From NCBI RefSeq assembly GCF_900446215.1, contig NZ_UAQZ01000001.1, positions 1,674,001-1,738,000 on the forward strand: 64,000 bases of DNA. The letters are read 5' to 3'. Numbering within the stretch: position 1 is the stretch's first letter; every line of letters starts with the position of its first letter. The notes under the pieces were generated by a model. The model was not told where the DNA came from. It saw only the letters and a list, made by a program, of their open reading frames with translations, and searched no databases. Source of the DNA: Burkholderia cenocepacia (GTDB lineage Bacteria; Pseudomonadota; Gammaproteobacteria; Burkholderiales; Burkholderiaceae). This document shows, piece after piece, positions 1-11,542 of the stretch. The position numbers and the translations under genes were made by a program.

Positions 1-621
1 CCCTATCCGACCCGCGTGCGCATCGCGCTGGCCGAAAAGGGGCTGCAATCGCGCGTCGAGTTCGTGATGGTCGATCTTTACAAGGGCGAGCATAAAAAGC
101 CCGAGTTCATCGCCGGCAAGAATTATTCGGGTACGTTGCCGGTGCTGGAGCTCGACGACGGAACCTGTATCGCCGAGTGCACGGCCATTACCGAATACCT
201 CGACGCACTCGATGGCGCGCCCACGCTCACCGGCAGCACGCCTCGCGAAAAGGGCATCATTCACATGATGAGCAAACGCGCCGAGCTGGAGCTGCTCGAC
301 GCCGTCAGCGTCTATTTCCATCACGGCACGCCGGGGCTCGGCCCCGACGTCGAGACGTATCAAAACCCGGAGTGGGGGTTCCGCCAGCGCGACAAGGCGC
401 TGAGGGGCATGCGCTACTTCGATGCCGTTCTGCAAAGCCGGCCGTATGTCGCGGGTGCGACGTTCTCGATGGCCGACATCACCGTCATCGGCGGTCTGAT
501 CTTTGCGATGCTCGTGAAGCTGCCGGTGCCTGAGGAGTGCGAAGCGCTTCGCGCCTGGTACGCGCGCATGCTGGAACGTGAGAGCGTCAGGAGCCAGCCG
601 GTGTTCGCCGCCTTGACCTGA
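1..621 (+). CDS. glutathione S-transferase family protein, 5' end outside window
   Basis: The frame is open from base 1, so the start codon and the first few residues lie before the window; 206 codons are visible. The visible start (PYPTRVRIALAEKGL) is the conserved first helix of the thioredoxin-fold N-terminal GST domain, with the glutathione-contacting stretch around SGTLPVLELDDG, followed by an all-helical C-terminal domain ending near residue 200. The family conjugates glutathione to electrophiles or acts as a thiol transferase in the cytoplasm. The substrate cannot be told. A VOC-family gene follows 161 bases downstream on the same strand. Confidence 0.85.
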   Translation, partial: PYPTRVRIALAEKGLQSRVEFVMVDLYKGEHKKPEFIAGKNYSGTLPVLELDDGTCIAECTAITEYLDALDGAPTLTGSTPREKGIIHMMSKRAELELLDAVSVYFHHGTPGLGPDVETYQNPEWGFRQRDKALRGMRYFDAVLQSRPYVAGATFSMADITVIGGLIFAMLVKLPVPEECEALRAWYARMLERESVRSQPVFAALT

Positions 622-782
622 GCCGCCGCGGATGCGCGGCGACGTGTGTGAGGGTGAATGGGGAAGCCCGTGCATTGCACGATCGGAGAGCGGCTTCGGT
701 CACCGCTATTCCCGTATCATCTGTCCGGTTCGCCAGGACCGTATCACTGACCATCCCAAGCTCATTCATCCGGGGGAGCCCC

Positions 783-1157
783 ATGTTCGACCACGTCAAA
801 TTCGGCGTCAGCGACTACGCCGCCAGCAAGGCGTTTTTCCTCAAGGCGCTTGAACCGCTGGGCGTCGTGATTGTCGGGGAAGGCGAGCCGTCGTACGGGA
901 TAGAGATCAGTGCGCCCGGCAAGCCTTCGCTGTGTTTGTTCCAGACCGACGAGAAGCCGGCGCATCTCCACATCGCATTCGTGGCCGACACGCGGCGGCA
1001 AGTCGATGCGTTTCATCGCGCGGCGCTGGAGGCGGGGGCGAAAGACAATGGCGCGCCCGGGCTGCGGCCGCATTATCACGCGAACTATTACGCGGCGTTC
1101 GTCATCGGTCCGGATGGACACAATATCGAGGTGGTGTGTCATCGGGCGGAGGGGTGA
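783..1157 (+). CDS. VOC (glyoxalase/bleomycin-resistance fold) family protein
   Basis: A 124-residue protein starting MFDHVKFGVSDYAASKAFF, the typical opening of a single-domain vicinal-oxygen-chelate protein, and ending with GPDGHNIEVV, the second half of the fold that usually carries the metal-binding Glu. An ATG with a GGGGAG-like ribosome site just upstream (773-778) was chosen over a longer in-frame start at 648. The stop overlaps the ATG of the next gene (TGATG), suggesting translational coupling. VOC proteins include glyoxalases, dioxygenases and antibiotic-binding proteins; no specific activity can be assigned. Confidence 0.85.
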   Translation: MFDHVKFGVSDYAASKAFFLKALEPLGVVIVGEGEPSYGIEISAPGKPSLCLFQTDEKPAHLHIAFVADTRRQVDAFHRAALEAGAKDNGAPGLRPHYHANYYAAFVIGPDGHNIEVVCHRAEG

Positions 1158-1834
1158 TGCGCCGGATCGGTAAAACGCTCGCGGTGATCTCGAGCATGGC
1201 GGTCGTCGGCATCGCCCACGTTCAAGCAGCCTCCGGCGAAACTGCATTCCCGCGTTTCACGCAATCCGAAGGCAAGCTCGATGCCGACGGGCTTCCGCTG
1301 TCGGGCGTGAAGCTCTGCGTGCTGCCCGACCGTGCGCCGTGCTTCGAGATGCCGCCGAAGCTTGTCCCCGGTTCCGCCAAGGAGCTGTACCAGTTCGGTC
1401 TGAATCCACGCTCCGAACGGCTGCCGATTGCGTCGGGCGGCTCGTGGGTGTTTTTCTCGGGAATGTTCTCGGGTGGCGGCAGCGGAATGCTGGAACGCGT
1501 CGCTGTCCTGCGTGTCGGCGCGAATGGCAAGATCGAGAACCTGATGCCGATCGTCACCGAAACCGAGATGGCCGATCGTGCGATGTGGAGCGTGCCAGAG
1601 GTGTCGCCGTATCCGCTGTTCGTCCGGGCCGACTACGTGTGGGGCAAGGGCGAGGATCATTTCGGCAAGCACGTCTTCGACGTCGACGCATGGACGTTCG
1701 ATCCCGCCGCCAATCGATACGCGAAGCGCTTTTCCTACCGGACGAGCAAACGCTATGACAGAGGCGAAGGCGCGGATCGCGTGCTGAGTGCCGAGCGTCC
1801 GGAAATCCTGCGGCGCCTCGCCGCCGCCCAATAG
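1157..1834 (+). CDS. exported protein of unknown function
   Basis: The 225-residue product begins MRRIGKTLAVISSMAVVGIAHV, a basic start plus a hydrophobic core ending in an AQA-like cleavage site near residue 25, so it is probably secreted to the periplasm. The mature part has no family I recognise. It contains two Cys residues close together (residues ~54 and ~61) that could form a disulfide. The start was chosen because the ATG overlaps the stop of the VOC gene; a longer in-frame opening at 932 would run through that gene. It converges on the LysR gene that ends 4 bases further on. Confidence 0.7.
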   Translation: MRRIGKTLAVISSMAVVGIAHVQAASGETAFPRFTQSEGKLDADGLPLSGVKLCVLPDRAPCFEMPPKLVPGSAKELYQFGLNPRSERLPIASGGSWVFFSGMFSGGGSGMLERVAVLRVGANGKIENLMPIVTETEMADRAMWSVPEVSPYPLFVRADYVWGKGEDHFGKHVFDVDAWTFDPAANRYAKRFSYRTSKRYDRGEGADRVLSAERPEILRRLAAAQ

Positions 1835-1838
1835 CGTG

Positions 1839-2810
1839 TTACCGCTGTGCGTCCCCGTAAGTCTCCTTGCACACCGCGCGTAGCGCGTCGACGAGCAGAT
1901 CGCGCGCGGGCGACCGCGAATCGGCGGAGCGCGTGAACAGCGCGATGGGCGGCAGCGTCCACACCAGCGAATACGGCACGATCGCCACGCCGGCGATCCG
2001 CACCAGCTCTTCCGCGATATCGGCCGGCACGATCGACACGGCTTCGTCGCTCGACGCGATCATTTCGCCGATCAGCTTCGACGAATAGCTTTCGACGATC
2101 GGCACGGGCGGCGCGATGCCGGCCGACAGGAACAGGTCGGTCACCTGTTCGCGCATCGGCGTGTGCGGCGCGCCGAGAATCCAGTCGAGCGCGTGCAGCT
2201 TGTGCCAGTCCAGCGGCGTGCGTGCGAGCTTGGCCGCCAGGCGCCGGCTCGCGATCATGCGCGGCTGCTGCTGGTACAGCACTTCGAACGAAACCTGCCC
2301 GAGATCGATCGCCGACGACGCGCGCCCGATCACGATGTCGACACTGTGATCCTTGAGTTGCAGCAGCAGCTGATCGCTGGTGCCTTCGTGAATCGTCACG
2401 GTCAGGCGCCGCTCCATGCGCGCTTGCAGCCGCTTCAGCGCGGCCGACAGCATCTGGCCGGAGATGAACGGAATCACGCCGATGTGCAGATGGGCCGCAT
2501 GCCCGGCGGCGACGGCCTCCATCTCGCGGGCGAGGTGGTCGAGATCCTTGATCATCGCCTTCGCGCGCTCGAGCACGACCGCGCCGAGCGCGGTGGGCCG
2601 CATGCCGCGCGACGAGCGCTCGAACAGCGCCGTGCCGAACATGCTTTCCAGTTCGGACAGCGCGTTCGTCACGGCCGGCTGGCTGCTGGCCATGTGTTCG
2701 GCGACCCGCGTCAGCGATCCGTGCTGCTGGATCTGCAGCAACAGCACCAGATGCCGGATCTTCAGACGCGCGCCGAGCCGCCTGACCACGTCGTTTGCGT
2801 CAAAATTCAT
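1839..2810 (-). CDS. LysR-family transcriptional regulator
   Basis: 323 residues. An N-terminal winged helix-turn-helix (LKIRHLVLLLQIQQHGSLTRVAEHM then SQPAVTNALSELE) is followed by an inducer-binding domain of the periplasmic-binding-protein fold. The wording of the DNA-binding domain resembles the GbpR/PcaQ branch of LysR proteins, which sense sugars or aromatic compounds; that subgroup placement is from memory. It is divergent from the malic enzyme gene with 135 bases between, so it may regulate itself or maeB. An inverted repeat lies in that gap. Confidence 0.85.
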   Translation of the reverse strand: MNFDANDVVRRLGARLKIRHLVLLLQIQQHGSLTRVAEHMASSQPAVTNALSELESMFGTALFERSSRGMRPTALGAVVLERAKAMIKDLDHLAREMEAVAAGHAAHLHIGVIPFISGQMLSAALKRLQARMERRLTVTIHEGTSDQLLLQLKDHSVDIVIGRASSAIDLGQVSFEVLYQQQPRMIASRRLAAKLARTPLDWHKLHALDWILGAPHTPMREQVTDLFLSAGIAPPVPIVESYSSKLIGEMIASSDEAVSIVPADIAEELVRIAGVAIVPYSLVWTLPPIALFTRSADSRSPARDLLVDALRAVCKETYGDAQR

Positions 2811-2826
2811 TGACTGGTCATGTATT

Positions 2827-2844
2827 CATCAGAAAAAAGTGATG
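2827..2844. promoter_or_regulatory. inverted repeat between LysR gene and maeB, possible operator
   Basis: CATCA and TGATG arms flank an 8-base A-rich spacer, 16 bases upstream of the LysR start. The size and dyad suit a LysR-type site. No binding evidence exists, and short dyads of this kind also arise by chance. Confidence 0.3.
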
Positions 2845-2945
2845 GGCCGATATTAAAACAGAATCATCACGTTATGGCGGATCCCTAGAATCCCCTTCAT
2901 GGATCGCGCCGGGATTGGCCTGGCGCCCACGCCGGGACCCAAAAC

Positions 2946-5246
2946 ATGAAACAGACAGAGACACAGCAGCAGGCCGCGTTCGACTACCACGAGTTTCCGA
3001 CCCCCGGGAAGATCTCGGTCGTCGCGAGCAAGCCGCTGGTGACCCAGCGCGATCTGGCGCTGGCCTATACGCCCGGCGTGGCGAGCGTGTGCGAGTCGAT
3101 CGCCGCCGATCCGCTGCAGGCGCACCGCTTCACGAGCCGCGGCAACCTGGTCGGCGTGATCACGAACGGCACCGCGGTGCTCGGCCTCGGCAACATCGGC
3201 CCGCTCGCGTCGAAGCCGGTGATGGAAGGCAAGGCCGTCCTGTTCAAGAAGTTCGCCGGGATCGACGTGTTCGACATCGAGATCAACGAGACCGATCCGG
3301 ACAAGCTGGTCGACATCATCGCCGGCCTCGAACCCACGTTCGGCGGCATCAACCTCGAGGACATCAAGGCGCCGGAATGCTTCACCGTCGAGCAGAAGCT
3401 GCGCGAGCGCATGAAGATTCCCGTTTTCCACGACGATCAGCACGGCACGGCCATCACCGTTTCCGCCGCGTTCATCAACGGGCTGAAGGTCGTCGGTAAG
3501 TCGATCAAGGAAGTGAAGGTCGTGACGTCGGGCGCCGGCGCGGCCGCGCTGGCGTGCCTGGACCTGCTGGTCGACCTCGGGCTGCCGGTGGAAAATGTGT
3601 GGGTGACCGACATCGAGGGCGTCGTCTATCGCGGCCGCACCACGCTGATGGACCCGGCCAAGTCGCGCTTCGCGCAGGAAACCGACGCGCGCAAACTCGC
3701 CGAAGTGATCGGCGGCGCGGACGTGTTCCTCGGCCTGTCGGTCGGCGGCATCCTCACGGCGGACATGCTGAAGGAAATGGCGGCGCGGCCGCTGATTCTC
3801 GCGCTGGCCAACCCGACGCCGGAAATCTTCCCGGAACTGGCGCACGAGACGCGCGATGACGTCGTCATCGCGACGGGCCGCTCGGACTACCCGAACCAGG
3901 TCAACAACGTGCTGTGCTTCCCGTACATTTTCCGCGGCGCGCTCGATGTGGGCGCGACGACGATCACGCGCGAGATGGAAATCGCCGCGGTGCACGCGAT
4001 CGCCGGACTGGCCGAGGAAGAGCAGAACGAAGTCGTCGCGGCGGCCTACGGTGCCTACGACGTGTCGTTCGGCGCGCAATACCTGATTCCGAAGCCGTTC
4101 GATCCGCGCCTGATCGTGCGGATCGCGCCGGCGGTGGCGAAGGCGGCGATGGAAGGCGGCGTGGCGACGCGTCCGCTCGCGAATCTCGATGCGTACGTCG
4201 AGCAGTTGCAGCAATTCGTCTACCACTCGGGCGCATTCATGAAGCCGCTGTTCGCGACCGCGCGTCAGCTCGTGCGTGACGGCGGCAAGGCGCGGATCGT
4301 GTTCACCGAAGGCGAAGACGAGCGGGTGCTGCGCGCGGTGCAGGTGATCGTCGACGAGAAGCTTGCGCGGCCGATTCTGGTCGGGCGTCCGGAGGTGCTG
4401 CTCGCGCGCATCGAGCGATTTGGCCTGCGTTTGCGACTCGGTCAGGATGTCGAAGTGACCAATCCGGAATATGACGAGCGCTTCCCGCAATACTGGACGA
4501 AGTATTGGGAACTGCGCTGCCGCGACGGTATTTCGAAGGAAATGGCGCGCGTGGAAATGCGCCGCCGCCTGACGCTGATCGGCGCGATGATGGTGCAACT
4601 CGGCGATGCGGACGGGATGATCTGCGGGACGGTGGGCGAGTATCACAATCACTTGCGGTTCGTGGACGAAGTGATCGGCAAGAAGCCGGGTGCGTCGACC
4701 TATGCGGCGATGAACATCCTGTTGCTCGATCAGCGGACGGTCGCACTGGTGGATACGCACGTGAACGACAACCCCGATGCGGAGCAGATCGCGGAATTCA
4801 CGATCGCGGCGGCGCGCCAGATGGAATGGTTGAACCTGACACCGAAGGTCGCGCTGCTGTCGCGGTCGAATTTCGGGTCGGGGAGCGCGGCTTCGGGTGT
4901 GAAGATGCGCCGGGCGCTGGAGATCGTGCGCGAGCAGGCGCCGGATATCGAAGCGGATGGCGAGATGCATGGCGACTGTGCGCTCGATGAAGGGCTGCGC
5001 GCGAAGCTGCTGCCGATGTCGCCGTTGAAGGGGGCCGCGAATTTGCTGGTTTGTCCGAATGTGGATGCGGGGAATATTGCTTACAACCTGCTCAAGACCG
5101 AGGCGGGGAGTAATGTGGCGGTGGGGCCGTTCCTGTTGGGCGTTAATGCGCCGGTGAATATTCTTACTTCCAGTGCGACCGTGCGGCGGATCGTGAATAT
5201 GGCTGCGTTGACGGTGATTGAGGCGAATCGGGGTGTGGCGGGCTGA
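2946..5246 (+). CDS. maeB: NADP-dependent malic enzyme with C-terminal phosphotransacetylase-like domain
   Basis: 766 residues, the usual length of the bacterial MaeB type. Residues 1-430 form the malic enzyme part, with the substrate/metal segment FHDDQHGTA and the nucleotide-binding [13 protein letters not shown] stretch. From about residue 440 onward ([15 protein letters not shown]) it matches the phosphotransacetylase (PTA_PTB) domain, which in MaeB proteins is regulatory rather than catalytic. It oxidatively decarboxylates malate to pyruvate and yields NADPH. The ATG lies near the end of a long leader after the divergent LysR gene. A strong hairpin terminator follows the stop. Confidence 0.95.
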   Translation: MKQTETQQQAAFDYHEFPTPGKISVVASKPLVTQRDLALAYTPGVASVCESIAADPLQAHRFTSRGNLVGVITNGTAVLGLGNIGPLASKPVMEGKAVLFKKFAGIDVFDIEINETDPDKLVDIIAGLEPTFGGINLEDIKAPECFTVEQKLRERMKIPVFHDDQHGTAITVSAAFINGLKVVGKSIKEVKVVTSGAGAAALACLDLLVDLGLPVENVWVTDIEGVVYRGRTTLMDPAKSRFAQETDARKLAEVIGGADVFLGLSVGGILTADMLKEMAARPLILALANPTPEIFPELAHETRDDVVIATGRSDYPNQVNNVLCFPYIFRGALDVGATTITREMEIAAVHAIAGLAEEEQNEVVAAAYGAYDVSFGAQYLIPKPFDPRLIVRIAPAVAKAAMEGGVATRPLANLDAYVEQLQQFVYHSGAFMKPLFATARQLVRDGGKARIVFTEGEDERVLRAVQVIVDEKLARPILVGRPEVLLARIERFGLRLRLGQDVEVTNPEYDERFPQYWTKYWELRCRDGISKEMARVEMRRRLTLIGAMMVQLGDADGMICGTVGEYHNHLRFVDEVIGKKPGASTYAAMNILLLDQRTVALVDTHVNDNPDAEQIAEFTIAAARQMEWLNLTPKVALLSRSNFGSGSAASGVKMRRALEIVREQAPDIEADGEMHGDCALDEGLRAKLLPMSPLKGAANLLVCPNVDAGNIAYNLLKTEAGSNVAVGPFLLGVNAPVNILTSSATVRRIVNMAALTVIEANRGVAG

Positions 5247-5260
5247 TTGATTGGCTTCGT

Positions 5261-5287
5261 GGGGCGGCTACGGCCGCCCCATATATT
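5261..5287 (+). terminator. rho-independent-like terminator after maeB
   Basis: A perfect 8-bp GC stem (GGGGCGGC / GCCGCCCC) with a TACG loop, followed by an AT-rich stretch, 14 bases after the maeB stop. It also marks the edge of the accessory island that begins just beyond. Confidence 0.75.
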
Positions 5288-5317
5288 CGACAGCCCATGG
5301 AGATGTCGTGGGCTGCA

Positions 5318-7084
5318 CTAGACACGTGGAGTGATCCGCGCAGCTGTGCGAATATCTGCTATTTGGATCCCCTGTGCTGTTAGGGTTTGGCGCATCTCGT
5401 TGAATACGGGCTGCTCACCCTTAGGATCTGAAATCGTCAAAATTGCCGTGAAAGGTACGCCATCGTCGGGCATCTCTTCGCCAGATCTCGTCAAATACTC
5501 AATGGCTAAACGCCAGTTCGACGATGGGCCTACTCCCTTTGGAAATGTCTTCTCGTACATTTTTACGGGGCTCCATTTCATGCCGTGTTCGATCAGTTCG
5601 GCTTCGACTATGGGAACGTCAACTCCCCCGGGCAGATAAACTGCGTCAAGACGCCCCTTCCAGCGTCCGTTAGATTGCTCTTGTTGTAAAGCTGCTTCGA
5701 TGTTTACACGGACAAATTCCGCGCCAAATCTTGGATCGATTGGTGGCGATGCAACAAGAGTCAATTTGGCACGACCTCTACACTTCCCGCCGTCTCCGAC
5801 GAGGGATGAAGGCCACGGAAATCTGAATACAGCCTGCTGATTGCGTCGGATTCGCGATGCGATTACGAGTGTTATTTCGTGATCGTCCTTCTCAAGGATT
5901 TCATGTGCGGAGGGAGGGACGCCGAAGCCGACAAGATGTCGAGCGATTTGCGTCAGGGTCCGCTCTTCGAGGGTTCTTGGGATCTTGGCGTGATGTACCA
6001 ACAGGCCAATCAGCGTCTCCCTCGATACCTCTCCTTCGATCAGGTGATCGAGTACCGATGCAGTTTTTGCCACCAATGGCGTGGCATAACTGGTTCCGCA
6101 GCCATCAGTGAGCGCACCATGAGGAGTAATAGAGAATAGGCCGTGTCCCAATGTTGGATGTGCGCTACCCCATCCTCCGATATGGGCTAGATCCGGCTTT
6201 CCTCCTGCTCGGAGTCCTGGCCCTCGGCGACTGTAACGACTAGGTGCATGCGCGATTGCAGTTTCGTGGCCAGGCGGATTTACTGCAGCTACGGTTACGC
6301 TCCGGACGCTCTCTGCTGGCATGAACAGGCCATCATTCCTAGCCGCCGCGAGGCCGGCAAGTGAAGTTGCTGGGTCGGATGACCATTCGGCTCGCAAGTC
6401 TCGGCCATCCAAGTTGCCAGCGGAAACGAACAACAGCACATCTTGCGCGTCGGCGATCTGATCTAATCGGCTGGCGTACGGGCTATATCTGTCCGGTCGT
6501 GCGGGCTGCACCACGTTCAAGCTCATGTTGTACACACGAACACCGTATCTGGCACGCGCGTCAGCAACAGCCGACTCGACTTCATCAAAAAACTGTGGCA
6601 CGCCGTCGGGATAGTAGCTTTGAAAGACTCCCGGTTGGTCGGTATCGGGGAAGACCGCGATGTCTACCAATTCGGCGCCGTCGGCTTCTGGGCAGCAGCC
6701 GGGGCCATTTAGACCCAGGCCTGCTACAGCCAGACCTCCAATAAATGTTCCGTGCCGAGGATCACCGTCGCCATCAGCCATGAGATCCCATTTTCCTGTA
6801 ACCCAGTCTGAAAGTGCTTCACCGACGCCACCGTCTATGATGCCAAGCTTCGGGTACGACCTCGTGGCGTCTCTAACTGGCAATTCGGCAGATTCTGGTC
6901 GCATGCGTGGCGATCCCCGCTCCGACTGAACAACAATGCCGGGTAGACTGATGCGGCGCACCAATGGATGTCTATCTAGGAATGCGAGCAACGAAGCATG
7001 TCGTACTGTGCTTGCATCGAAAAGCGCACTTTCGTGGCGGCGTTCCGTTGTTGCTAAGGACAAGCGCAGCAAAGGCGGGGAACT
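5318..7084 (-). pseudogene. ietS: IetS-like subtilisin (S8) protease, 3' part of IS-split gene
   Basis: This segment encodes the catalytic part of an S8 peptidase cut by the IS21-family element. In the restored 831-residue frame the triad reads Asp327 (in LGIIDGG), His354 (in DPRHGTF) and Ser575 (in CGTSYATP), with the oxyanion Asn467 in SAGN. All are intact. About 190 residues after the protease domain hold a beta-rich tail of unknown role. In the IetAS anti-phage system described by Gao and colleagues, an AAA ATPase and a subtilase act together; the mechanism is not known. A weak in-frame TTG at 7072 could start a fragment, but no good ribosome site is visible. The other half is at 9046-9774. 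Confidence 0.85.
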
Positions 7085-7088
7085 AGAT
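7085..7088. repeat. target-site duplication, left copy (AGAT)
   Basis: AGAT directly abuts the TGT terminus of the IS21-family element and is repeated at 9046-9049. Using one copy only rejoins the two protease halves in frame, which strongly supports these exact borders. Confidence 0.85.
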
Positions 7089-7124
7089 TGTCAAACGCAT
7101 TTGAAATCTGAGCCACTTCGCGCC
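7089..7124 (+). repeat. left terminal inverted repeat of IS21-family element
   Basis: Starts TGTCAAACGCA and contains TGAGCCACTTCGCGC; pairs with the inverted right end at 9010-9045, with about 25 of 36 positions identical. Confidence 0.75.
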
Positions 7125-7154
7125 TGATCGCGCAAAGTAAAACTGAGCCAGTCG

Positions 7155-8953
<1,799 letters not shown>

Positions 8954-9009
8954 CGCCAGCCTTTGCGCGCAAAAGGCTGACTGTACTGAAAGGTGGCTCA
9001 GATTTACTT

Positions 9010-9045
9010 CGCGCGAAGTGGCTCATTATTACTTTGCGCCCAACA
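9010..9045 (-). repeat. right terminal inverted repeat of IS21-family element
   Basis: Read on the minus strand it starts TGTTGGGCGCA and contains TGAGCCACTTCGCGC, matching the left end. Confidence 0.75.
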
Positions 9046-9049
9046 AGAT
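9046..9049. repeat. target-site duplication, right copy (AGAT)
   Basis: Second copy of the AGAT duplication flanking the IS21-family element; see 7085-7088. Confidence 0.85.
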
Positions 9050-9774
9050 TGACCGAGGCGGATGGATAGCAGCTTTTGGCCGGCTTCTCCCGATGCCAGC
9101 GCTTGTACTGAGAGCCCACGGCCGAGCCGAGACATGCCGTCGTAAAACGACTGGTACATGCGTCGATGACTCGCGTCAAATGTGTCCCACTGGGATCGAA
9201 GAGGGGGCGTCTCGAAGAGTTCGAGTAGATAAGCACTACCAGTCAACGGATTCGACAGCCACGCGACAGCCTCTTCTACGGAGAAGTCTCGTCGATCGTC
9301 TGCGCCATAGATTTCGAATCGGTCGATCGCTCCCGTCTCACTGCGGCGTTTGGTCGGATGAGGGATGGCACGCTCCTGCTTCTCTACGAAGCGCCAGTTT
9401 GTGTCCGGTTCGGCCCGAAGGATTTCGGATGCAATATCTCGAAGGGCATCGGGCGTTGCCTGGGCAACCATGACCCCTAGATCCGTCCCACCCACTATTG
9501 GGGTGCGTGGATTTTTGAACAACGCCTTAATCGGTCGATGACTCTTCGCCCATGCTTCGCGACGAAGGATTATCTTTATGTACCCTATGTCAGTCTCGGG
9601 CTGAGCTTCTAGGCCACTGGCTATTGAGCGCAGTTGCTCTGCAAGTCGGGTTTTGTGCTGAGCAAACTCTTGGTCCCGATCCGCGAAGAAATCCGTCTGC
9701 GGGCCACCTCCACCCGTTTCTCGGGCTTCGTGAAAATTCTCTGGATTAAGAACTATCTGGATCGGGCTAACCAT
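9046..9774 (-). pseudogene. ietS: IetS-like subtilisin protease, 5' part of IS-split gene
   Basis: The first 243 codons of the interrupted protease gene, with its ATG 24 bases after the stop of the ATPase gene. The product lacks any catalytic residue; the frame runs 14 codons into the IS and stops at 9004, so the cell could make a 256-residue truncated protein. The segment is the long N-terminal domain typical of this subtilase type and has no family I can name. Joining 9046 to 7084 (dropping the IS and one AGAT copy) gives ...RLGQS-SSPPLLRLS... without a frame change. Confidence 0.85.
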
Positions 9775-9798
9775 TTCATATTCTCCAATGCAAACGCG

Positions 9799-10977
9799 TT
9801 AGCGAGCTGGTCGCCCGATTTGGCGACTCACGGTCGATTTGTCCTTTCCGGCAACTTCTCCGATATCGGTAAGGGAAAAGTTCAAGTCCGGATCACTCTT
9901 CATGGCTCTAAACAATGTACCCGGCTCGGCAAACAGCAGCGCTCGTCGCGATTCTTCGACGCGAGCAGCGTTTCGGGTCGCAAATTGTTGCAGTGTGTCA
10001 AGCAGACCTCTCGCTGATTCGTCGTTCACGACAGTTGCCTTCTTATATGTCCGAACGAGCATTTCAATCTCGGCACCACTTGCCCCTTCAGTGAACCAGG
10101 CGATAAGGCGAAGATGGCTTTCGGGAGGAGCCAAAGGTGCCATAAACGTTCTCGCTATGTCCATTCTCACCTGAAAATCGGGTTTCGGGATTTCCAGTTG
10201 GACTTCAAATCTTCGCCAGACTGCAGGGTCAAGCAGGCGAGCGTGATTCGTTACTCCAATGGTGAATCCATTTTCCTTTCGAAGATCAAGATTTTGAAGT
10301 AATGCATTAACCACCCGCTTTATTTCGCCAACCTCCTGAGGGTCATCGCGAACTTTTGCGATCGCGTCGAATTCGTCGAGAAGGAGTACGCATTGGTATC
10401 GATTAGCGAAACTAAACAGGTTGGCAATATTCCGTGCCGTTGTACCAAGGAATGAGGAAATTAATCCGTCTAGCTTCACAAGGACAACAGGGAGCTGAAG
10501 TTCATGGGCCATCCACAGTGCCAGTCGTGTTTTTCCGGTCCCAGGGGAGCCAAATATTAAACATGTCCTGGCGGGTGGGACGTCCATAGCCTCCAGTGCT
10601 TCTGCATGGGTCAGTTCTTGAAGAACGGATGTCACAGCTTGTGTGACCGCTGCGTTGAACAGTGGCGGCTGCGGCTGTATATCGGACGGAAAGATAATTT
10701 CAGCAAGAGGGGCCGCTGTCTCTCTGTCGACTGGCGGGAGCGTGTTCCGTGTGAGAGCCTCTCCGCCCCCAACGGTCTTGGAGGCGGTGAGGCGGCTTGG
10801 CGCAACTTCAATATTTTTATCGCTAGCTGCGATTAGGCCAGTAAGAGACGCTGCCTGTTTTGTCTCTCCCTGATTAGTAAGAGCGTCACGTAGTCGCTCC
10901 ACTTGCTTGCGGACTGCTGGCGAGGGTGCTGCCAAGGCAGCACGGCACAACGCCTGCACGATGGGGAAATGTTCCAT
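9799..10977 (-). CDS. ietA: IetA-like AAA ATPase of anti-phage pair
   Basis: 392 residues. An N-terminal helical region (1-130) precedes a single AAA domain with Walker A GSPGTGKT (143-150), Walker B VLLLDEFD (197-204), sensor Asn244 (GVTNHARLL) and an arginine-finger motif WRRF (254-257). It is first in a two-gene operon with the split subtilase. This gene order and pairing match the IetAS anti-phage system (AAA ATPase plus S8 peptidase). The ATPase itself is intact, but without its protease the system is probably inactive. Base composition is visibly lower in GC than in the flanking core genes, fitting acquisition by transfer. Confidence 0.85.
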   Translation of the reverse strand: MEHFPIVQALCRAALAAPSPAVRKQVERLRDALTNQGETKQAASLTGLIAASDKNIEVAPSRLTASKTVGGGEALTRNTLPPVDRETAAPLAEIIFPSDIQPQPPLFNAAVTQAVTSVLQELTHAEALEAMDVPPARTCLIFGSPGTGKTRLALWMAHELQLPVVLVKLDGLISSFLGTTARNIANLFSFANRYQCVLLLDEFDAIAKVRDDPQEVGEIKRVVNALLQNLDLRKENGFTIGVTNHARLLDPAVWRRFEVQLEIPKPDFQVRMDIARTFMAPLAPPESHLRLIAWFTEGASGAEIEMLVRTYKKATVVNDESARGLLDTLQQFATRNAARVEESRRALLFAEPGTLFRAMKSDPDLNFSLTDIGEVAGKDKSTVSRQIGRPAR

Positions 10978-11542
10978 AACTACTCCAAAGACGGGGTTGC
11001 ATCGGATTGACCCCTAATAAGCATGAGAAATTGAACGATTTTGGGGAATTGTACCGCAATCGTTGCGAAAAAATATATTTTTGTTGCAAGTACTGTGCTG
11101 TTTGTTGCGTTATGTATTGATGGTGTGGCGATTGATGAGGTCGAGGCGTGGGCGGCGGCGGGCGGCGTGAAGGCAGATTGAAGTCGATCATGCGCGACTT
11201 CTCATTTAGTTGACGTGTCCGTTTGCGCATCTGGGGCATCGCCATCTTCAACGACTGTCACGACCGCCTGAGAGGACGCACTACATCCGGCGAATCAATC
11301 ACCCGAATCAAACATCCGTTCGACAACCCGCCCCGAACCCCGTATCACCGCGCATCGCCACCACACGCCCCACCCCGATGTAATGACCAAACCGCAAGAC
11401 CTAGTGCATAGATATCGTTTGCCGAGCCCTTAATGACTATCGACAATCGTGGCTCGAATTCACCGCCGCGGCGCCAGAAGCGCCTTGGCGGCCGGCGCTC
11501 GACGGCTATCCCGGCCGTCCGCGCCCACCAGCTCACGACGAC
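10978..11542. other. AT-richer intergenic gap at the island edge
   Basis: 565 bases without a convincing gene. It holds an A/T-rich stretch (11068-11092) suitable for the promoter of the minus-strand ATPase operon and a 13-bp dyad (CGCAA-TCG-TTGCG, 11055-11067). Short open frames here have codon use unlike coding sequence and no ribosome sites. The right half returns to high GC before the aminotransferase gene. No recombinase, tRNA or attachment site was seen. Confidence 0.5.
11055..11067. promoter_or_regulatory. small dyad upstream of the IetA-like gene, possible operator
   Basis: CGCAA-TCG-TTGCG, about 80 bases before the ATPase start. On the minus strand TACAAT follows directly (11048-11053) and could be a -10 box, but no good -35 is visible. 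Confidence 0.25.

Noticed and set aside
624..641. GC hairpin CGCCGCG-GATG-CGCGGCG after the GST gene as terminator
   Set aside because: No T tract and such short GC hairpins are common by chance at this base composition.
2853..4970. 705-codon open frame antisense to maeB
   Set aside because: It is Arg/His-rich antisense of a conserved gene in high-GC DNA; the sense frame is clearly maeB.
11223..11411. 62-codon open frame before the aminotransferase gene
   Set aside because: No ribosome site and no sensible protein features.
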